A stretch of DNA of 64,000 bases. Origin: Arenivirga flava (lineage in GTDB: Bacteria > Actinomycetota > Actinomycetes > Actinomycetales > Microbacteriaceae). Under the pieces are notes generated by a model. That model was not told the origin of the DNA, ran no database searches, and saw only the letters and a program-made list of their open reading frames with translations. Both the position numbers and the translations under genes were made by a program. How positions within the stretch are numbered: the stretch's first letter is position 1; every line of letters begins with the position of its first letter. Below are positions 1-9,244 of the stretch, in pieces. The DNA lies in NCBI RefSeq assembly GCF_030161575.1, contig NZ_BSUL01000001.1:1178001-1242000 (forward strand), read 5' to 3'.

Positions 1-226
1 CGCAGACGAGCAGCGCGCGGTCGGCCTCGCCGGCCGCCACGAGGCGGGCGGCGTCGACGGCGACGTGCGGGTAGGCGCGGTCGTCGGTGTTCGCGGGCAC
101 GCCCACGTCGATGACCTTCGCGACACGCGGGTCGACCTCGAGCTGGGCCTTGAGGGCCTCCTTGTACTCGAAGCCGGCGTTGTCGCAGCCGATGGCGATG
201 GTGAAGGGGGTGGTGTTGTCGGTCAT
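1..226 (-). CDS. RpiB/LacA/LacB-family sugar-phosphate isomerase, N-terminal part
   Basis: The first 75 residues are present; the rest lies beyond the left edge. The start MTDNTTPFTIAIGCDNAGFEYK and the closing ALLVCG are typical of the RpiB/LacAB fold, where LVCGTG forms the phosphate-binding and catalytic loop (Cys75 here). Its ATG overlaps the stop of the upstream kinase gene as ATGA, so translation is coupled. RpiB relatives act on ribose 5-phosphate, but beside a DHA-type kinase and a TIM-barrel isomerase a role on D-erythrulose 4-phosphate, as in mycobacterial tetritol catabolism, is a reasonable inference. Family assignment is firm; substrate is not. Confidence 0.8.
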   Translation of the reverse strand, partial: MTDNTTPFTIAIGCDNAGFEYKEALKAQLEVDPRVAKVIDVGVPANTDDRAYPHVAVDAARLVAAGEADRALLVC

Positions 227-1931
227 TTGGCGATCTCCTCGGCGACGGCGGTCACGATCAGGGACAGGGAGACGGCTCCCGCATCCGGGTGGCCGATGCT
301 CTTCTCGGCCAGGGGCGGGCACGGCCCTTGAGGGGGCGCAGCTCGGACGTCGCGGCGGCGGCCTCGCGGGACGCGGTCGCGGCGGTGGTGAAGGCGGTGG
401 CGACGTCGTCGCCGGCGGCGGCGCGCGCCTCGAAGGTCTCGACGAACGGCACGAGCGCGTCGACGAGCGTCTTGTCGCCGACCTCGGCCTTGCCCAGGTC
501 GGTGATGGCCTTCAGACCCGCACGGGCGGCGGCGGCGGCCTGCTCGGCGGTGGGCTGCTCGCCCGACGAGAGGGTCTTCGCGACGGCGGTGATGGCCGCG
601 CCCCAGAGCGCACCCGAGGTGCCGCCGGCCTTCTCGGCCCAGTTCTCTGCGGCCAGCTCGACGAGCTGCTCGACGCCGCGCTGCAGCTCGACCGACTCGC
701 GCGCGCTCTTCGCGGCCGCCTCGGCGCCGCGTCGCATGCCGATGCCGTGATCGCCGTCGCCGGCGATCGCGTCGATGCGGCCGAACTCCTCCTCGTGCTC
801 CTCGATCGTGGCGCGCACGACCTCGATGAGGCGGTTCGCGACCGAGCCGGCGGCCTGCTGGGCCGGAGTCGAGTCGACCGTCTCGACGACGAGCGCCGCG
901 GCGATCTCCGACTCGTCGATGCGGTCGCGCGAGGCGATGGCGCCCTTGCGGAAGGCGGGGGTGTCGGCGGGCGCCGACCAGAGGGTCTCGAGCTCGTCGT
1001 CCAGCCAGAAGAGGGTGAGCGACAGACCCGCCATGTCGAGGCTCGTGACGAGCTCGCCGACCTCGGGCTCGACGATCTCGAGGCCCGCCTCGACGAGCAG
1101 CCTCTCGACGTGCGTGTACAGCACGAAGAGCTCCTCGTACTTGACGGTGCCGAGGCCGTTGAGGATGGGGGCGACGCGGGTACCCGCGGCCTCCGGCTTG
1201 TCCTCGAGCAGCTTGCCGACGATGAGGTCGGCGAACTCCTTCGCCGAGAGCATGTCGTGCTCGCTGATGCCGGGCTCGCCGTGGATGCCGAGGCCCAGCG
1301 AGAACTGGCCCTCGGGCACCGTGAAGAGCGGCTCCTCGGCGCCGGGGAGGGTCGGGCTGCCGAAGGCGACGCCGAGCGAGCGGGTGTTCAGGTTGGCCTT
1401 CTCGGCCACGCGCACGACCTCGTCGAGGTCGTCGCCGCGCTCGGCGGCGGCACCGGCGACCTTGAAGACCGTGAGGTCGCCCGCGATGCCGCGGCGCTTC
1501 TCGATCTGGTCGAGCGGGGCGCTCGCGATGTCGTCGGTGACGCGCACGGTGCGGGTCGGGATGCCGGCCTCGTTGAGCTGGCGCTCGGCCTCGCCGAAGT
1601 GCAGCACGTCGCCGGCGTAGTTGCCGTAGCTCAGCAGCACGCCGCCGCCGCGCTGGGCGGCCTTGGACACGCGGAAGACCTGCGAGGTCGAGGGCGAGGC
1701 GAACAGGTTGCCGCAGACCGAGCCGGCCGCGAGACCGGGGCCGACGAGGCCGGCGAAGGCCGGGTAGTGCCCCGAGCCGCCGCCGATGATCACGGCGACC
1801 TGGTTCTCGGGGGTCACGGTCGAGCGGATCACGCCGCCGTCGACTCGTGCGAGGTACTGACGGTGGGAGGCGACGAGGCCGTCGATCGCCGTCTCGGCGA
1901 ACTCCTCGGGCCTGTCGAAAACGCGCGTCAT
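223..1931 (-). CDS. Two-domain dihydroxyacetone-kinase family sugar kinase (DhaK-DhaL fusion), frameshifted
   Basis: An ATP-dependent kinase of short ketoses. The DhaK half (about residues 1-330) has GGGSGH at 50-55, SYGNYAGD at 101-108 and the substrate-binding His217 in GIHGEPG. The DhaL half carries GDGDHG for Mg-ATP binding. About 569 residues, as in single-chain kinases; L-erythrulose kinases of mycobacteria have this architecture. Near 311-316 one G is missing from a GGGG run; restoring it turns the tail into LAEKSIGHPDAGAVSLSLIV and places the stop at 223-225, overlapping the next gene. Without it the frame ends at 258. Follows the isomerase gene by 47 bases. Substrate is inferred from context. 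Confidence 0.8.
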
Positions 1932-1978
1932 TGTGCTGGAACTCCTAGTGATGTGGGGATGACCGAGCGGTGACCGCG

Positions 1979-2968
1979 TCAGGCGACGCGGGACGACCGC
2001 TGGGTGACATTGCTGACACCAAGAGCGTAGCCGTCCTGCTTCGGCAGCACCTGCCGGCGCAGGTACGCCTGATTCGCGGCGCTGACCGACAGGCCGTCGC
2101 CGCCGTAGCTCTCGGCGCAGATGACACCCTGGAAGCCGTGCTCGAGCGCGAGCTTGAACACCTCGCGGTAGTTGATGACGCCGCTCTCCATCGGGGTGGG
2201 GATGGAGGTGTAGAGCCCCTTCGCGACGTTCTCGTCGCGCTGGTAGCCCTTGACGTGCCAGTAGTTGGTCCACGGCAGCACCTGCTCGAAGATGCTCCAC
2301 CAGTCCTCGATGGGGCGGTGCAGGCGCACCAGGTTGCCCACATCCGCGTTGATGCCGACGTTCGACAGGCCGATCTCCTCGGCGAGGCGGGCGGAGGAGG
2401 CGCCGGTGCCGAGGTAGGTGTCCTCGTACATCTCGAGCGACATGAGCAGTCCGAGATCCTCGGCGTGCCGGCCGAGCTCGCGGAAGCGCGTGACGGCCGC
2501 GTTCCACACCTCGGGGTGCTCGGTGGGGTCGGGGTCCTGGTGGCCCTCGACGGTCCAGAACCAGAGCTGCTCCTTCTGCGCCGGCGTCAGCGCCTGATGC
2601 AGGCCGAAGGAGACGACGGTCTGGCCGAGCTGCGCCGCGGCCTCGAGGGTGCGGTGGCTGTAGGCCAGGTTCTCCTCCCAGTTCGCCGCGTCGATGATGC
2701 TGCGGCGGATGGCGGAGAGCGACGGGGCTGCGAGCCCGGCCTCGTCGAGGGCGCCCTTGAGCTCGTCGAGCCGTGCGCTGCTGAGGTCGCCGGCGCGCAC
2801 CCAGCTGTCGGTGAGGTCGACGGCGTCGAAGCCGGACTCCTTGACCTCGCGGAAGGTGGCGACCCACTCGCTCGCGTCCGCCTCCTGCACGACGGTGCCG
2901 TCGCGCTTCACGGCGGGGAACTGCAGCAGGGCGGCGGCGATGGGCCAGGTGTCGGCGGTCAGGGCCAA
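1979..2968 (-). CDS. Sugar phosphate isomerase/epimerase, TIM barrel
   Basis: A 329-residue protein of the xylose-isomerase-like TIM-barrel superfamily. Metal-ligand-type strands are visible as SLEMYEDTYLG and VGINADVGNL, with HVKGYQRDE towards the C-terminus. The start is TTG at 2968, chosen because GGAG sits 8 bases upstream and the protein begins just before the first barrel strand. First gene of a three-gene operon with a DHA-type kinase and an RpiB homologue. In mycobacterial L-erythrulose catabolism a protein of this fold isomerises the kinase product, so this is the likely partner. An ordinary sugar epimerase role cannot be excluded. Confidence 0.75.
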   Translation of the reverse strand: MALTADTWPIAAALLQFPAVKRDGTVVQEADASEWVATFREVKESGFDAVDLTDSWVRAGDLSSARLDELKGALDEAGLAAPSLSAIRRSIIDAANWEENLAYSHRTLEAAAQLGQTVVSFGLHQALTPAQKEQLWFWTVEGHQDPDPTEHPEVWNAAVTRFRELGRHAEDLGLLMSLEMYEDTYLGTGASSARLAEEIGLSNVGINADVGNLVRLHRPIEDWWSIFEQVLPWTNYWHVKGYQRDENVAKGLYTSIPTPMESGVINYREVFKLALEHGFQGVICAESYGGDGLSVSAANQAYLRRQVLPKQDGYALGVSNVTQRSSRVA

Positions 2969-2997
2969 GAGTTCACTCCGTCGTGGTCGATCATGCT

Positions 2998-3016
2998 TCC
3001 TATACGATCGTCAGGA
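2998..3016. promoter_or_regulatory. Imperfect palindrome, possible operator of the sugar operon
   Basis: TCCTATACGATCGTCAGGA has an 8-base perfect core ACGATCGT and TCCT/AGGA arms with slightly unequal spacing. It lies 30-48 bases upstream of the TTG start of the isomerase gene and overlaps TATCCT and TATAGG, either of which could be a -10 hexamer on the minus strand. The position suits a repressor site, but no regulator gene adjoins it. Confidence 0.3.
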
Positions 3017-3070
3017 TAGCCGACCGGGCCCGACAGCGCACCGAACTTCGCCGGGGATTGCGCAAACGCG

Positions 3071-3904
3071 TCAGGCGGGCCGCTGCGGCGATCGCGCCGG
3101 CGTGCTAGGAGCAGCGGATGGGCGCAGCGGCTCCCCCAGCGCCCGTCGCGCGAGGAGCGTGGCCGCCGCCACCGCCGCCGGCATCACGACGACCGCCGCG
3201 AATGGCACCAGGAACAGCAGGTAGACCGTCGTACCGAGGCCGATGCTGGCCGCCCGCATCCGCTTCAGGGCCGCACGGCGCTCGCGAAGGCGATGCCCGC
3301 GCGCGTCGAAGGCGTAGCCGCTGAGCTCGACGGCGAGCAGCCAGCCGCCCGTCAGCGCTCCGACGACCGCCGCCAGCGGCGCGCCGAGCAGCGGCACGAG
3401 GCCGACGAGGAAGACCACGACGCCGAGGCCCGCGGAGAGCAGCAGCAGGCGCAGGGCGTCGCGGAGCGCCCGCACGAGGCCCCGCCAGAAGCCGACCTCC
3501 TCGGGCTCGGGCGGCGCGCCGACCCGGGCGTCGACGCTGCGGCTGATGCGCTCGTAGAAGGGGTCGCCCACCAGCAGCGTCAGCGCCGTGAAGCTCAGCA
3601 CGGCGAGCCCGACACCGAGCACCACCACGGCGATGGCGACCGCGACCCGCAGCGCCTCGCGCCCCAGCTCGTCCCACCCCGAGGCGAACGGCGTCACCGC
3701 CTCGGCGACGGTCGTGGCGTTCAGCGCCAGGGCGACGACGCCCGCAAGCGCCGCGGCACCGACGATCAGCGCCGGCAGCGCGCCGAGCGCCAGCAGGCCG
3801 GGCGAGCGCAGCAGCAGCCCGAGTCCGCGCAGCAGCAGCCCGGCGCCGCTCAGCGCCTCCCGCAGCGCCGGCGGCCGCGCCTGCGACGCCTCCCCCGCGC
3901 TCAG
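3071..3904 (-). CDS. EI24-domain (CysZ-like) membrane protein
   Basis: About 277 residues with at least four hydrophobic segments and the conserved family stretch GDPFYERISRSVD. EI24 proteins of actinobacteria are integral membrane proteins of unproven transport function. The frame has no ATG, GTG or TTG near its natural beginning. I placed the start at a CTG at 3902-3904 that overlaps the TGA of the upstream regulator, but a lost base there is equally possible. Last gene of a long minus-strand run. Confidence 0.65.
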   Translation of the reverse strand: MSAGEASQARPPALREALSGAGLLLRGLGLLLRSPGLLALGALPALIVGAAALAGVVALALNATTVAEAVTPFASGWDELGREALRVAVAIAVVVLGVGLAVLSFTALTLLVGDPFYERISRSVDARVGAPPEPEEVGFWRGLVRALRDALRLLLLSAGLGVVVFLVGLVPLLGAPLAAVVGALTGGWLLAVELSGYAFDARGHRLRERRAALKRMRAASIGLGTTVYLLFLVPFAAVVVMPAAVAAATLLARRALGEPLRPSAAPSTPARSPQRPA

Positions 3905-4596
3905 TCGTCCGCCCCCTCGCGCTCGCGGGTCTCCTGCATCGAGCGCAGGCGCACCGCCCCGATGTGCGCGGCCATCGCGGCGCGCGCCGCGACCGGGTCG
4001 CGGGCGACGAAGGCGTCGAGCACGGCGGTGTGCTCGGCGATCGCGTGCTCCGCATCCGTCACCCCGAGACCGGCGAAGAGGCGGAAGCGCTGCACCTGGC
4101 CGCCGAGCGAGCGGTAGGCGGCGAGCAGGAAGGGGTTGCCGGTGGCCTCGGCGATGAGGCCGTGGAAGCGCTCGTCCGCCTCCCAGTAGGCGCGGAAGTC
4201 GGCGAAGCTCGGGCCGGTCGGCTCGCGCAGGTCGTCGATCGAGCGGCGCAGCTCGGCGACGAGCGCGTCCGTCATCCGCTGGCACGCGAGGAACGCGTTC
4301 TCGGGCTCGATGAGCAACCGAGCGTCGGTGAGGTGCGCGAGATCCTCGGGCGTGAAGAGCGGAGCGACGCGGTACCCCTTGAGGGCGAGCCGGCGCACGA
4401 GGCCGGTCGCCTCCAGCCGGGCCAGGGCCTCGCGGATCGGCGTCTGCGACACCTCGAGCTCGCGCGAGAGCGCGTCGATGTTCAACGGCGCGCCGGCTTC
4501 CAGCCGACCATCGACGAGCGATCCCATGAGCTCGTCGTACACGTGGTCGGCGAGCACCTGACGCGTGAAGCCGCCGCGGGCGCTCGTGCCGTTCAT
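3901..4596 (-). CDS. GntR-family transcriptional regulator, FadR/FCD type
   Basis: 231 residues. A winged HTH occupies about residues 12-80 (SQTPIREALARLEATGLV is the recognition region) and an all-helical FCD ligand-binding domain follows. FCD metal-site candidates include the Glu of IEPENAFL, the His of FHGLIAEATGN and EHTAVLDAF. Such regulators usually sense carboxylates or sugar acids. A TACGAT hexamer ends six bases before the ATG, which fits a leaderless transcript. It sits between a redox enzyme and a membrane protein; no target is evident. Confidence 0.85.
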   Translation of the reverse strand: MNGTSARGGFTRQVLADHVYDELMGSLVDGRLEAGAPLNIDALSRELEVSQTPIREALARLEATGLVRRLALKGYRVAPLFTPEDLAHLTDARLLIEPENAFLACQRMTDALVAELRRSIDDLREPTGPSFADFRAYWEADERFHGLIAEATGNPFLLAAYRSLGGQVQRFRLFAGLGVTDAEHAIAEHTAVLDAFVARDPVAARAAMAAHIGAVRLRSMQETREREGADD

Positions 4597-4602
4597 GCGG
4601 TC

Positions 4603-4608
4603 ATCGTA
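4603..4608 (-). promoter_or_regulatory. -10 element, leaderless start of the GntR-type gene
   Basis: TACGAT on the minus strand, six bases before the ATG at 4596. The spacing predicts transcription from about the A of the start codon; there is no Shine-Dalgarno. Confidence 0.45.
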
Positions 4609-4622
4609 GTGAGCGGATGCGC

Positions 4623-5552
4623 TCAGCCGCCGAGCGCGACGCGCAGCAGGTCGCGGTGCACGGCCGAGGCGGTGCGCGCCCCGGCGCCGGCGGCGACGAT
4701 GAGCTGCTGCGGTCCGGGCGGCGTCACGTCACCGGTGGCGTAGAGCCCCGGCACCGCGGTGCGCCCCTCGGGGTCGACGACGAGCAGCCCGTCGTCATCG
4801 GCGGCCGGGGCGAGCCCGTCGAGGAACTCGAGCGCGGTCGCGTAGCGCGGTCGCAGGAAGCCGCCCTCGCGGGCGACGACCTCGCCGTCGGCGAGCCGCA
4901 CGCCGGTCATGCCGGCGCGGTCGCCCTCGATGTCGGCGATCGCGCGGCGCTCGACGCGGATGCCGAGCTCGCCGAGGCGCGCCTCATCCGCTCCGCCCAC
5001 CTCGCCGATCGCGTTGGTGAAGACGACGAGGTCGCGGCTCCAGGCGCTCAGCAGCAGCGCCTGCTCGGCGAGATCGTCGGTCTCGCCGATGAGGGCGATC
5101 GGGCGATCGGCCTTCTCGTAGCCGTCGCAGGCCATGCAGCTGTGCAGCGCGGTGCCGTAGAAGGCGCGCAGGCTGGGCAGCGCGGGCATCACCTCGGTGA
5201 GGCCGGTCGCGACGACGACGGCCGCGGCCCTCCACTCGAGGGGCTCGGCGGCGCCGCGGGCCTGGGCCCGCACGAGCAGGCCGTCGCCGGATCGGACGAC
5301 GCTCGTCACGTTCACCCGGTCGACCACGGTCGCGCCCGGATAGCCGGCGACCTCCTCGCGGCCCAGCTTGCGCAGCTCGAGCGGCGAGATGCCGTCGCGG
5401 CTGAGGAAGCCGTGCGAGGCCAGCGTCGCGGCGTTGCGCGGTCGGCCGCCGTCGATCAGCACGACCTCGCGGCGGGCGCGCACGAGGTTGAGCGCGGCGC
5501 TCAGCCCTGCCGGGCCCGCGCCGATGACGACGACGTCGACCGCCTCGCTCAC
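4623..5552 (-). CDS. FAD/NAD(P)-dependent oxidoreductase, thioredoxin-reductase-like
   Basis: 309 residues with the thioredoxin-reductase layout: FAD dinucleotide motif GAGPAG at 11-16, VVVATG at 112-117, a cysteine pair Cys139-Met-Ala-Cys142 followed by DGYE, and the C-terminal FAD motif GLYATGDV. The usual second nucleotide-binding GGGDSA is replaced by [11 protein letters not shown], so NAD(P)H binding may differ. Proteins of this class in actinobacteria are often annotated as NAD(P)/FAD-dependent oxidoreductases without a known partner, and no thioredoxin gene is nearby. GTG start overlapping the gltX stop (GTGA) implies coupling with gltX. Confidence 0.8.
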   Translation of the reverse strand: MSEAVDVVVIGAGPAGLSAALNLVRARREVVLIDGGRPRNAATLASHGFLSRDGISPLELRKLGREEVAGYPGATVVDRVNVTSVVRSGDGLLVRAQARGAAEPLEWRAAAVVVATGLTEVMPALPSLRAFYGTALHSCMACDGYEKADRPIALIGETDDLAEQALLLSAWSRDLVVFTNAIGEVGGADEARLGELGIRVERRAIADIEGDRAGMTGVRLADGEVVAREGGFLRPRYATALEFLDGLAPAADDDGLLVVDPEGRTAVPGLYATGDVTPPGPQQLIVAAGAGARTASAVHRDLLRVALGG

Positions 5553-7048
5553 CGCTCGGACAGCCTCTGCAGGCGGCGCAGCGTCGAGGCCTTGCCGAGG
5601 ATCTCCATCGACTCGAACAGCGGCGGGCTCACCCGGCGGCCGCTCAGGGCGACGCGCAGCGGCCCGAAGGCGAGTCGCGGCTTGAGGCCGAGTCCGTCGA
5701 TGAGCGCCTCGCGCAGCGCCGCCTCGATGGCGGCGGTCGTGAAGTCCTCGAGGTCCTCGAGCGCCGCGTAGGACGCCTGCAGCGTGGCCGCTGCGTCGTC
5801 CTTCAGGCTCGCGAGGGCGTCCTCCTCGTAGATCAGGGCGTCGTCGTCGGTGAACAGGAAGCCGAGCATGCCCGCGGCCTCGCCGAGCAGTCCCATCCGC
5901 TCCTGGACCAGCGGGGCGGCCTCGGCGAGGACCGCGGCCTGCGCCTCGGTCGGCGGGTCCGCGACGAAGCCCTCGAGGTACGGCAGCAGGCGCCGCTGGA
6001 AGTCGGCGGCGTCGAGCAGGCGGATGTGGTCGCCGTTGATCGACTCGGCCTTCTTCACGTCGAAGCGCGCCGGGTTGCCGTTGACGTCGGCGACGGCGAA
6101 TGCCGCGATCATCTCGGCCTGGCTGAAGACGTCGCGGTCGGACGACAGCGACCAGCCCAGCAGGGCGAGGTAGTTGAGCAGGCCCTCGGGCACGAAGCCG
6201 CGGTCGCGGTGGTGGAACAGGTTCGACTCGGGGTCGCGCTTGGAGAGCTTCTTGTTGCCGTCGCCCATCACGTACGGCAGGTGGCCGAACTGCGGGATCG
6301 CCTGGGCGACGCCGACCTCGATGAGCGCCAGGTACAGCGCGATCTGCCGAGGCGTGGAGCTGAGCAGGTCCTCGCCGCGCAGCACGTGGGTGACGCCCAT
6401 GAGCGCGTCGTCGACCGGGTTGACGAAGGTGTAGAGCGGCGCGCCGTTCGGCCGCACGACGACGAAGTCGACGAAGGAGCCGGCCGGGAAGGTGATCTCG
6501 CCGCGGACGAGATCGGTGAAGCCGAGCGCGGTGTCGGGCACCCGCAGGCGCAGCGACGGCTGGCGGCCCTCGGCGCGGAAGGCGGCGCGCTGCTCGTCCG
6601 TGAGGTCGCGGTCGAAGTTGTCGTAGCCGAGCTGCTTGGCGCGGCCGTTGGCCTCGTTGCGCGCGTCGATCTCCTCGGGGGTCGAGAAGCTCTCGTACAG
6701 GTGGCCGGCGGCCTGCAGCTTCTCGAGCACCTCGGCGTAGATCGCGCCGCGCTGCGACTGGCGGTAGGGCTCGTGCGGGCCGCCGGTCTCGACACCCTCG
6801 TCCCAGTCCAGACCGAGCCAGCGCATGGCGTCGAGCAGCTGCTCGTAGCTCTCCTCGCTGTCGCGGGCGGCATCGGTGTCCTCGATGCGGAACACGAGCT
6901 TGCCGCCCGTGTGGCGCGCGTAGGCCCAGTTGAAGAGGGCCGTGCGGATGAGGCCCACGTGCGGCGTGCCCGTCGGGGACGGGCAGAAGCGGACGCGGAC
7001 GTCGCTGCCGGAGGCGGTCGTGAACGGGAGGGCTGCTGCGCTGGTCAT
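5549..7048 (-). CDS. gltX: Glutamyl-tRNA synthetase
   Basis: Class I aminoacyl-tRNA synthetase charging tRNA-Glu and, in organisms using the GatCAB route, also tRNA-Gln. 499 residues, normal for the family. The HIGH-type motif is HVGL at 30-33, the KMSKS-type motif is KLSKR at 267-271, and RIEDTD follows the first. The C-terminal anticodon-binding domain ends in RRLQRLSER. Followed by the oxidoreductase with a 4-base overlap; the MFS gene ends 14 bases upstream. A TAGGCT hexamer 11 bases before the ATG could give a promoter with a very short leader. Confidence 0.97.
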   Translation of the reverse strand: MTSAAALPFTTASGSDVRVRFCPSPTGTPHVGLIRTALFNWAYARHTGGKLVFRIEDTDAARDSEESYEQLLDAMRWLGLDWDEGVETGGPHEPYRQSQRGAIYAEVLEKLQAAGHLYESFSTPEEIDARNEANGRAKQLGYDNFDRDLTDEQRAAFRAEGRQPSLRLRVPDTALGFTDLVRGEITFPAGSFVDFVVVRPNGAPLYTFVNPVDDALMGVTHVLRGEDLLSSTPRQIALYLALIEVGVAQAIPQFGHLPYVMGDGNKKLSKRDPESNLFHHRDRGFVPEGLLNYLALLGWSLSSDRDVFSQAEMIAAFAVADVNGNPARFDVKKAESINGDHIRLLDAADFQRRLLPYLEGFVADPPTEAQAAVLAEAAPLVQERMGLLGEAAGMLGFLFTDDDALIYEEDALASLKDDAAATLQASYAALEDLEDFTTAAIEAALREALIDGLGLKPRLAFGPLRVALSGRRVSPPLFESMEILGKASTLRRLQRLSER

Positions 7049-7062
7049 AACTGCGGATCAGC

Positions 7063-8379
7063 CTAGTGCGAGCGGATGCCGCGAGCGGTGCCGGAGGCGC
7101 GCATCCGCTCGCCGCGCTCGCGCGCGATGACCAGCAGCGCAGCCAGGGCGCCGGCGACGAGCAGCGCCGAGGCAGTCGCCAGCCCGGCGTACCCTGCGGC
7201 GGACAGCACGGTGCCGGCGAGCGCGCTGCCGCCGGCCCCGGCCAGGTTCATGGCGAGGTCGCTGCGCCCCTGCAGCCGCGGACGCTCCCCCGGCGCGAGC
7301 CCCTCGCCGAGCAGTCCCGCGCCGGCGATGGTCGCGCCGCTCCAGCCCAGGCCGAGCAGGACGAGGGCGACCACGACCCATGCCGTGCGCTCGCCGCCGA
7401 GCGCCGCGACCACGAGGGAGGCGAGCAGCAGCGCGAGGCCGAGACCGGCCGTGCGCACGCGCCCCCAGCGGTCGGCCAGGATGCCGAACAGCGGCGAGAA
7501 GCCGTACATGCCGACGACGTGCAGGCTGATCGTCACGCCGATCACGACGAGCGAGGCGCCGTGGTGCTGCAGGTGCACCGGCGTCATCGACATGACCGCG
7601 ACCATGGTGGCGTGGCTCAGCGCGACCAGGGCGATCGCCGCGGACGCGCTGCGCGGCACACGGGCGGGCGGATGCACGGTGAGCGGAGCGGGCTCGCCGC
7701 CGGGGGCGGGCGGTGCGGCGGCTCCGCCGACCGCAGCGGCGTCCGCATCCGCTCGCTCCGTCTCCAGCGCCCGTGCCGTGCGCAGCGGATCGGGGCGCAG
7801 TGCGGTGATGAGCAGGATCGCCGCCAGCAGCTGGCTGACTACGGGGAAGAGGAACGGCCCGGTGAGCGGCGGCAGCTGCAGCGCGGCGCCGAGCGCCTCC
7901 CCGGCGCCGGCGAGGTTGGGGCCGGCCACGGCGCCGATGGTCGTCGACCAGACCACGATCGACAGGTCCCGGCCGCGGTGCCGTTCCTCGGCGAGGTCGG
8001 CGGCGGCGAAGCGCGCCTGCAGGTTGGCGGCGGTGCTGCAGCCGAGCAGCACCAGGCCGGCGAAGACGAGCGGCGCGGAGACCAGCACGGAGGCCACTAC
8101 GACCACGACGGCGCCGATGCCCGCGAGCAGCGCGCCGGTCGCGAGCGCCGGCCCTCGGCCGCGCCGGCTCGCGAGCCTCGCGAGCGGGATCGCCGCCAGC
8201 GCGGCGCCGAGCGTGGTGCTCGTCGTCGCGAAGCCCGACAACGACTCCCCCGCGATGCGCGCGACGAGGAGCGCGCCCACCGAAAAGGCGGCGCCGATGC
8301 CGACACCGCCGAGGATCTGACCGGCGACGAGCACGCCGACCGTGCGGCGCTGCAGCCGCGCGATCGGCGGGGTGCTCAC
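7063..8379 (-). CDS. Major facilitator superfamily transporter
   Basis: 438 residues, about twelve hydrophobic segments, with a hydrophilic central loop at roughly residues 205-235 as expected between the two six-helix halves. The inter-helix arginine-rich stretch LASRRGRGPALATG and the mirrored ILADRWGRVRTAGLG are MFS loop signatures. GTG start overlaps the stop of the FAH gene by four bases. Substrate unknown; efflux of small molecules is the commonest role for this architecture. Confidence 0.85.
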   Translation of the reverse strand: MSTPPIARLQRRTVGVLVAGQILGGVGIGAAFSVGALLVARIAGESLSGFATTSTTLGAALAAIPLARLASRRGRGPALATGALLAGIGAVVVVVASVLVSAPLVFAGLVLLGCSTAANLQARFAAADLAEERHRGRDLSIVVWSTTIGAVAGPNLAGAGEALGAALQLPPLTGPFLFPVVSQLLAAILLITALRPDPLRTARALETERADADAAAVGGAAAPPAPGGEPAPLTVHPPARVPRSASAAIALVALSHATMVAVMSMTPVHLQHHGASLVVIGVTISLHVVGMYGFSPLFGILADRWGRVRTAGLGLALLLASLVVAALGGERTAWVVVALVLLGLGWSGATIAGAGLLGEGLAPGERPRLQGRSDLAMNLAGAGGSALAGTVLSAAGYAGLATASALLVAGALAALLVIARERGERMRASGTARGIRSH

Positions 8380-9143
8380 CGGTTGCGGGCCGGGTTCGAG
8401 AGCGTGCCGATGCCCTCGATGGTGATGTCGACGGTCTGCCCGTCCGTGAAACCGCCGAGGCCGGCGGGGGTGCCGGTCAGGATGAGATCGCCGGGCAGCA
8501 GGGTCCAGATGTCCGAGATGTAGGCGATCAGCTCGGGCAGCTGGTGGAGCATGTCTGCCGTGTTACCGCTGCGGCGCGGCTCACCGTCGACAAAGGTCGA
8601 GATCTGCACGTTCTGAGCGTCGAGCTCGGTCTCGATGACCGGCCCGATCGGGCAGAAGGTGTCGTAGCCCTTGGCGCGGGCCCACTGGCCGTCGGCGAAC
8701 ATCTGGTCGCGGGCGGCGACGTCGTTCGCGATCGTGTAGCCGAAGACCACGTCGCGCCAGTCCTCGACCCGCACCGACTTGGCGACCTTGCCGATGACGA
8801 CGGCGAGCTCGCCCTCGTGCACGATGCGGCCCTCGACGGGCGGCAGCTGGATGTGCTCGCCGGGCCCGATCACCGACGTGTTCGGCTTGAGGAAGAGCAG
8901 CGGCGCCTCGGGAGCCTGGTACTCGAGCTCGTCGCGGTGGGCGGCGTAGTTCATGCCGACGCCGACCACCTTCGAGCGCGGGATGACCGGTGCGAGCAGT
9001 CGCGCGTCGGCGAGCGGCACGCGCTCACCGGTCGTGTCGAAGCCCGCGAAGAGCGGGTCGGCCTTGAGGACGACGATCTCGTCGTCGTCGACGATGCCGA
9101 AGCGGGGATCCTGGCCGGAGGTGGCGAACCGGGCGATCTTCAC
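8376..9143 (-). CDS. Fumarylacetoacetate hydrolase-family protein
   Basis: 255 residues. The FAH fold motifs are VGVGMNYAAHRDE, LLFLKPNTSVIGPGE, the metal ligands in HEGELAVVIGK and ANDVAARD, and the closing LTGTPAGLG. The family includes acylpyruvate hydrolases, oxaloacetate tautomerases/decarboxylases and 2-hydroxyhepta-2,4-diene-1,7-dioate isomerases; sequence alone does not choose. The GTG start at 9143 follows a TAGGTT hexamer by six bases, so the transcript is probably leaderless. It leads a run with an MFS transporter and gltX. Confidence 0.85.
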   Translation of the reverse strand: MKIARFATSGQDPRFGIVDDDEIVVLKADPLFAGFDTTGERVPLADARLLAPVIPRSKVVGVGMNYAAHRDELEYQAPEAPLLFLKPNTSVIGPGEHIQLPPVEGRIVHEGELAVVIGKVAKSVRVEDWRDVVFGYTIANDVAARDQMFADGQWARAKGYDTFCPIGPVIETELDAQNVQISTFVDGEPRRSGNTADMLHQLPELIAYISDIWTLLPGDLILTGTPAGLGGFTDGQTVDITIEGIGTLSNPARNR

Positions 9144-9149
9144 CCCTCG

Positions 9150-9155
9150 AACCTA
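9150..9155 (-). promoter_or_regulatory. -10 element, leaderless start of the FAH-family gene
   Basis: TAGGTT on the minus strand, six bases before the GTG at 9143; no Shine-Dalgarno between them. Confidence 0.45.
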
Positions 9156-9244
9156 CCGCCCGCCCCACCCCGCCGCTGCGGAAACCCGTGCTCCCCGCCA
9201 TCCCACCTCCCCTCCTCCCCCTTCTTCCTCGCCCCCTCCCCTTC

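Noticed and set aside
7049-7062. tRNA-Glu or tRNA-Gln next to gltX
   Set aside because: The gaps around gltX are too short and show no T-loop sequence; the only tRNA seen is tRNA-Lys at 35679-35751.
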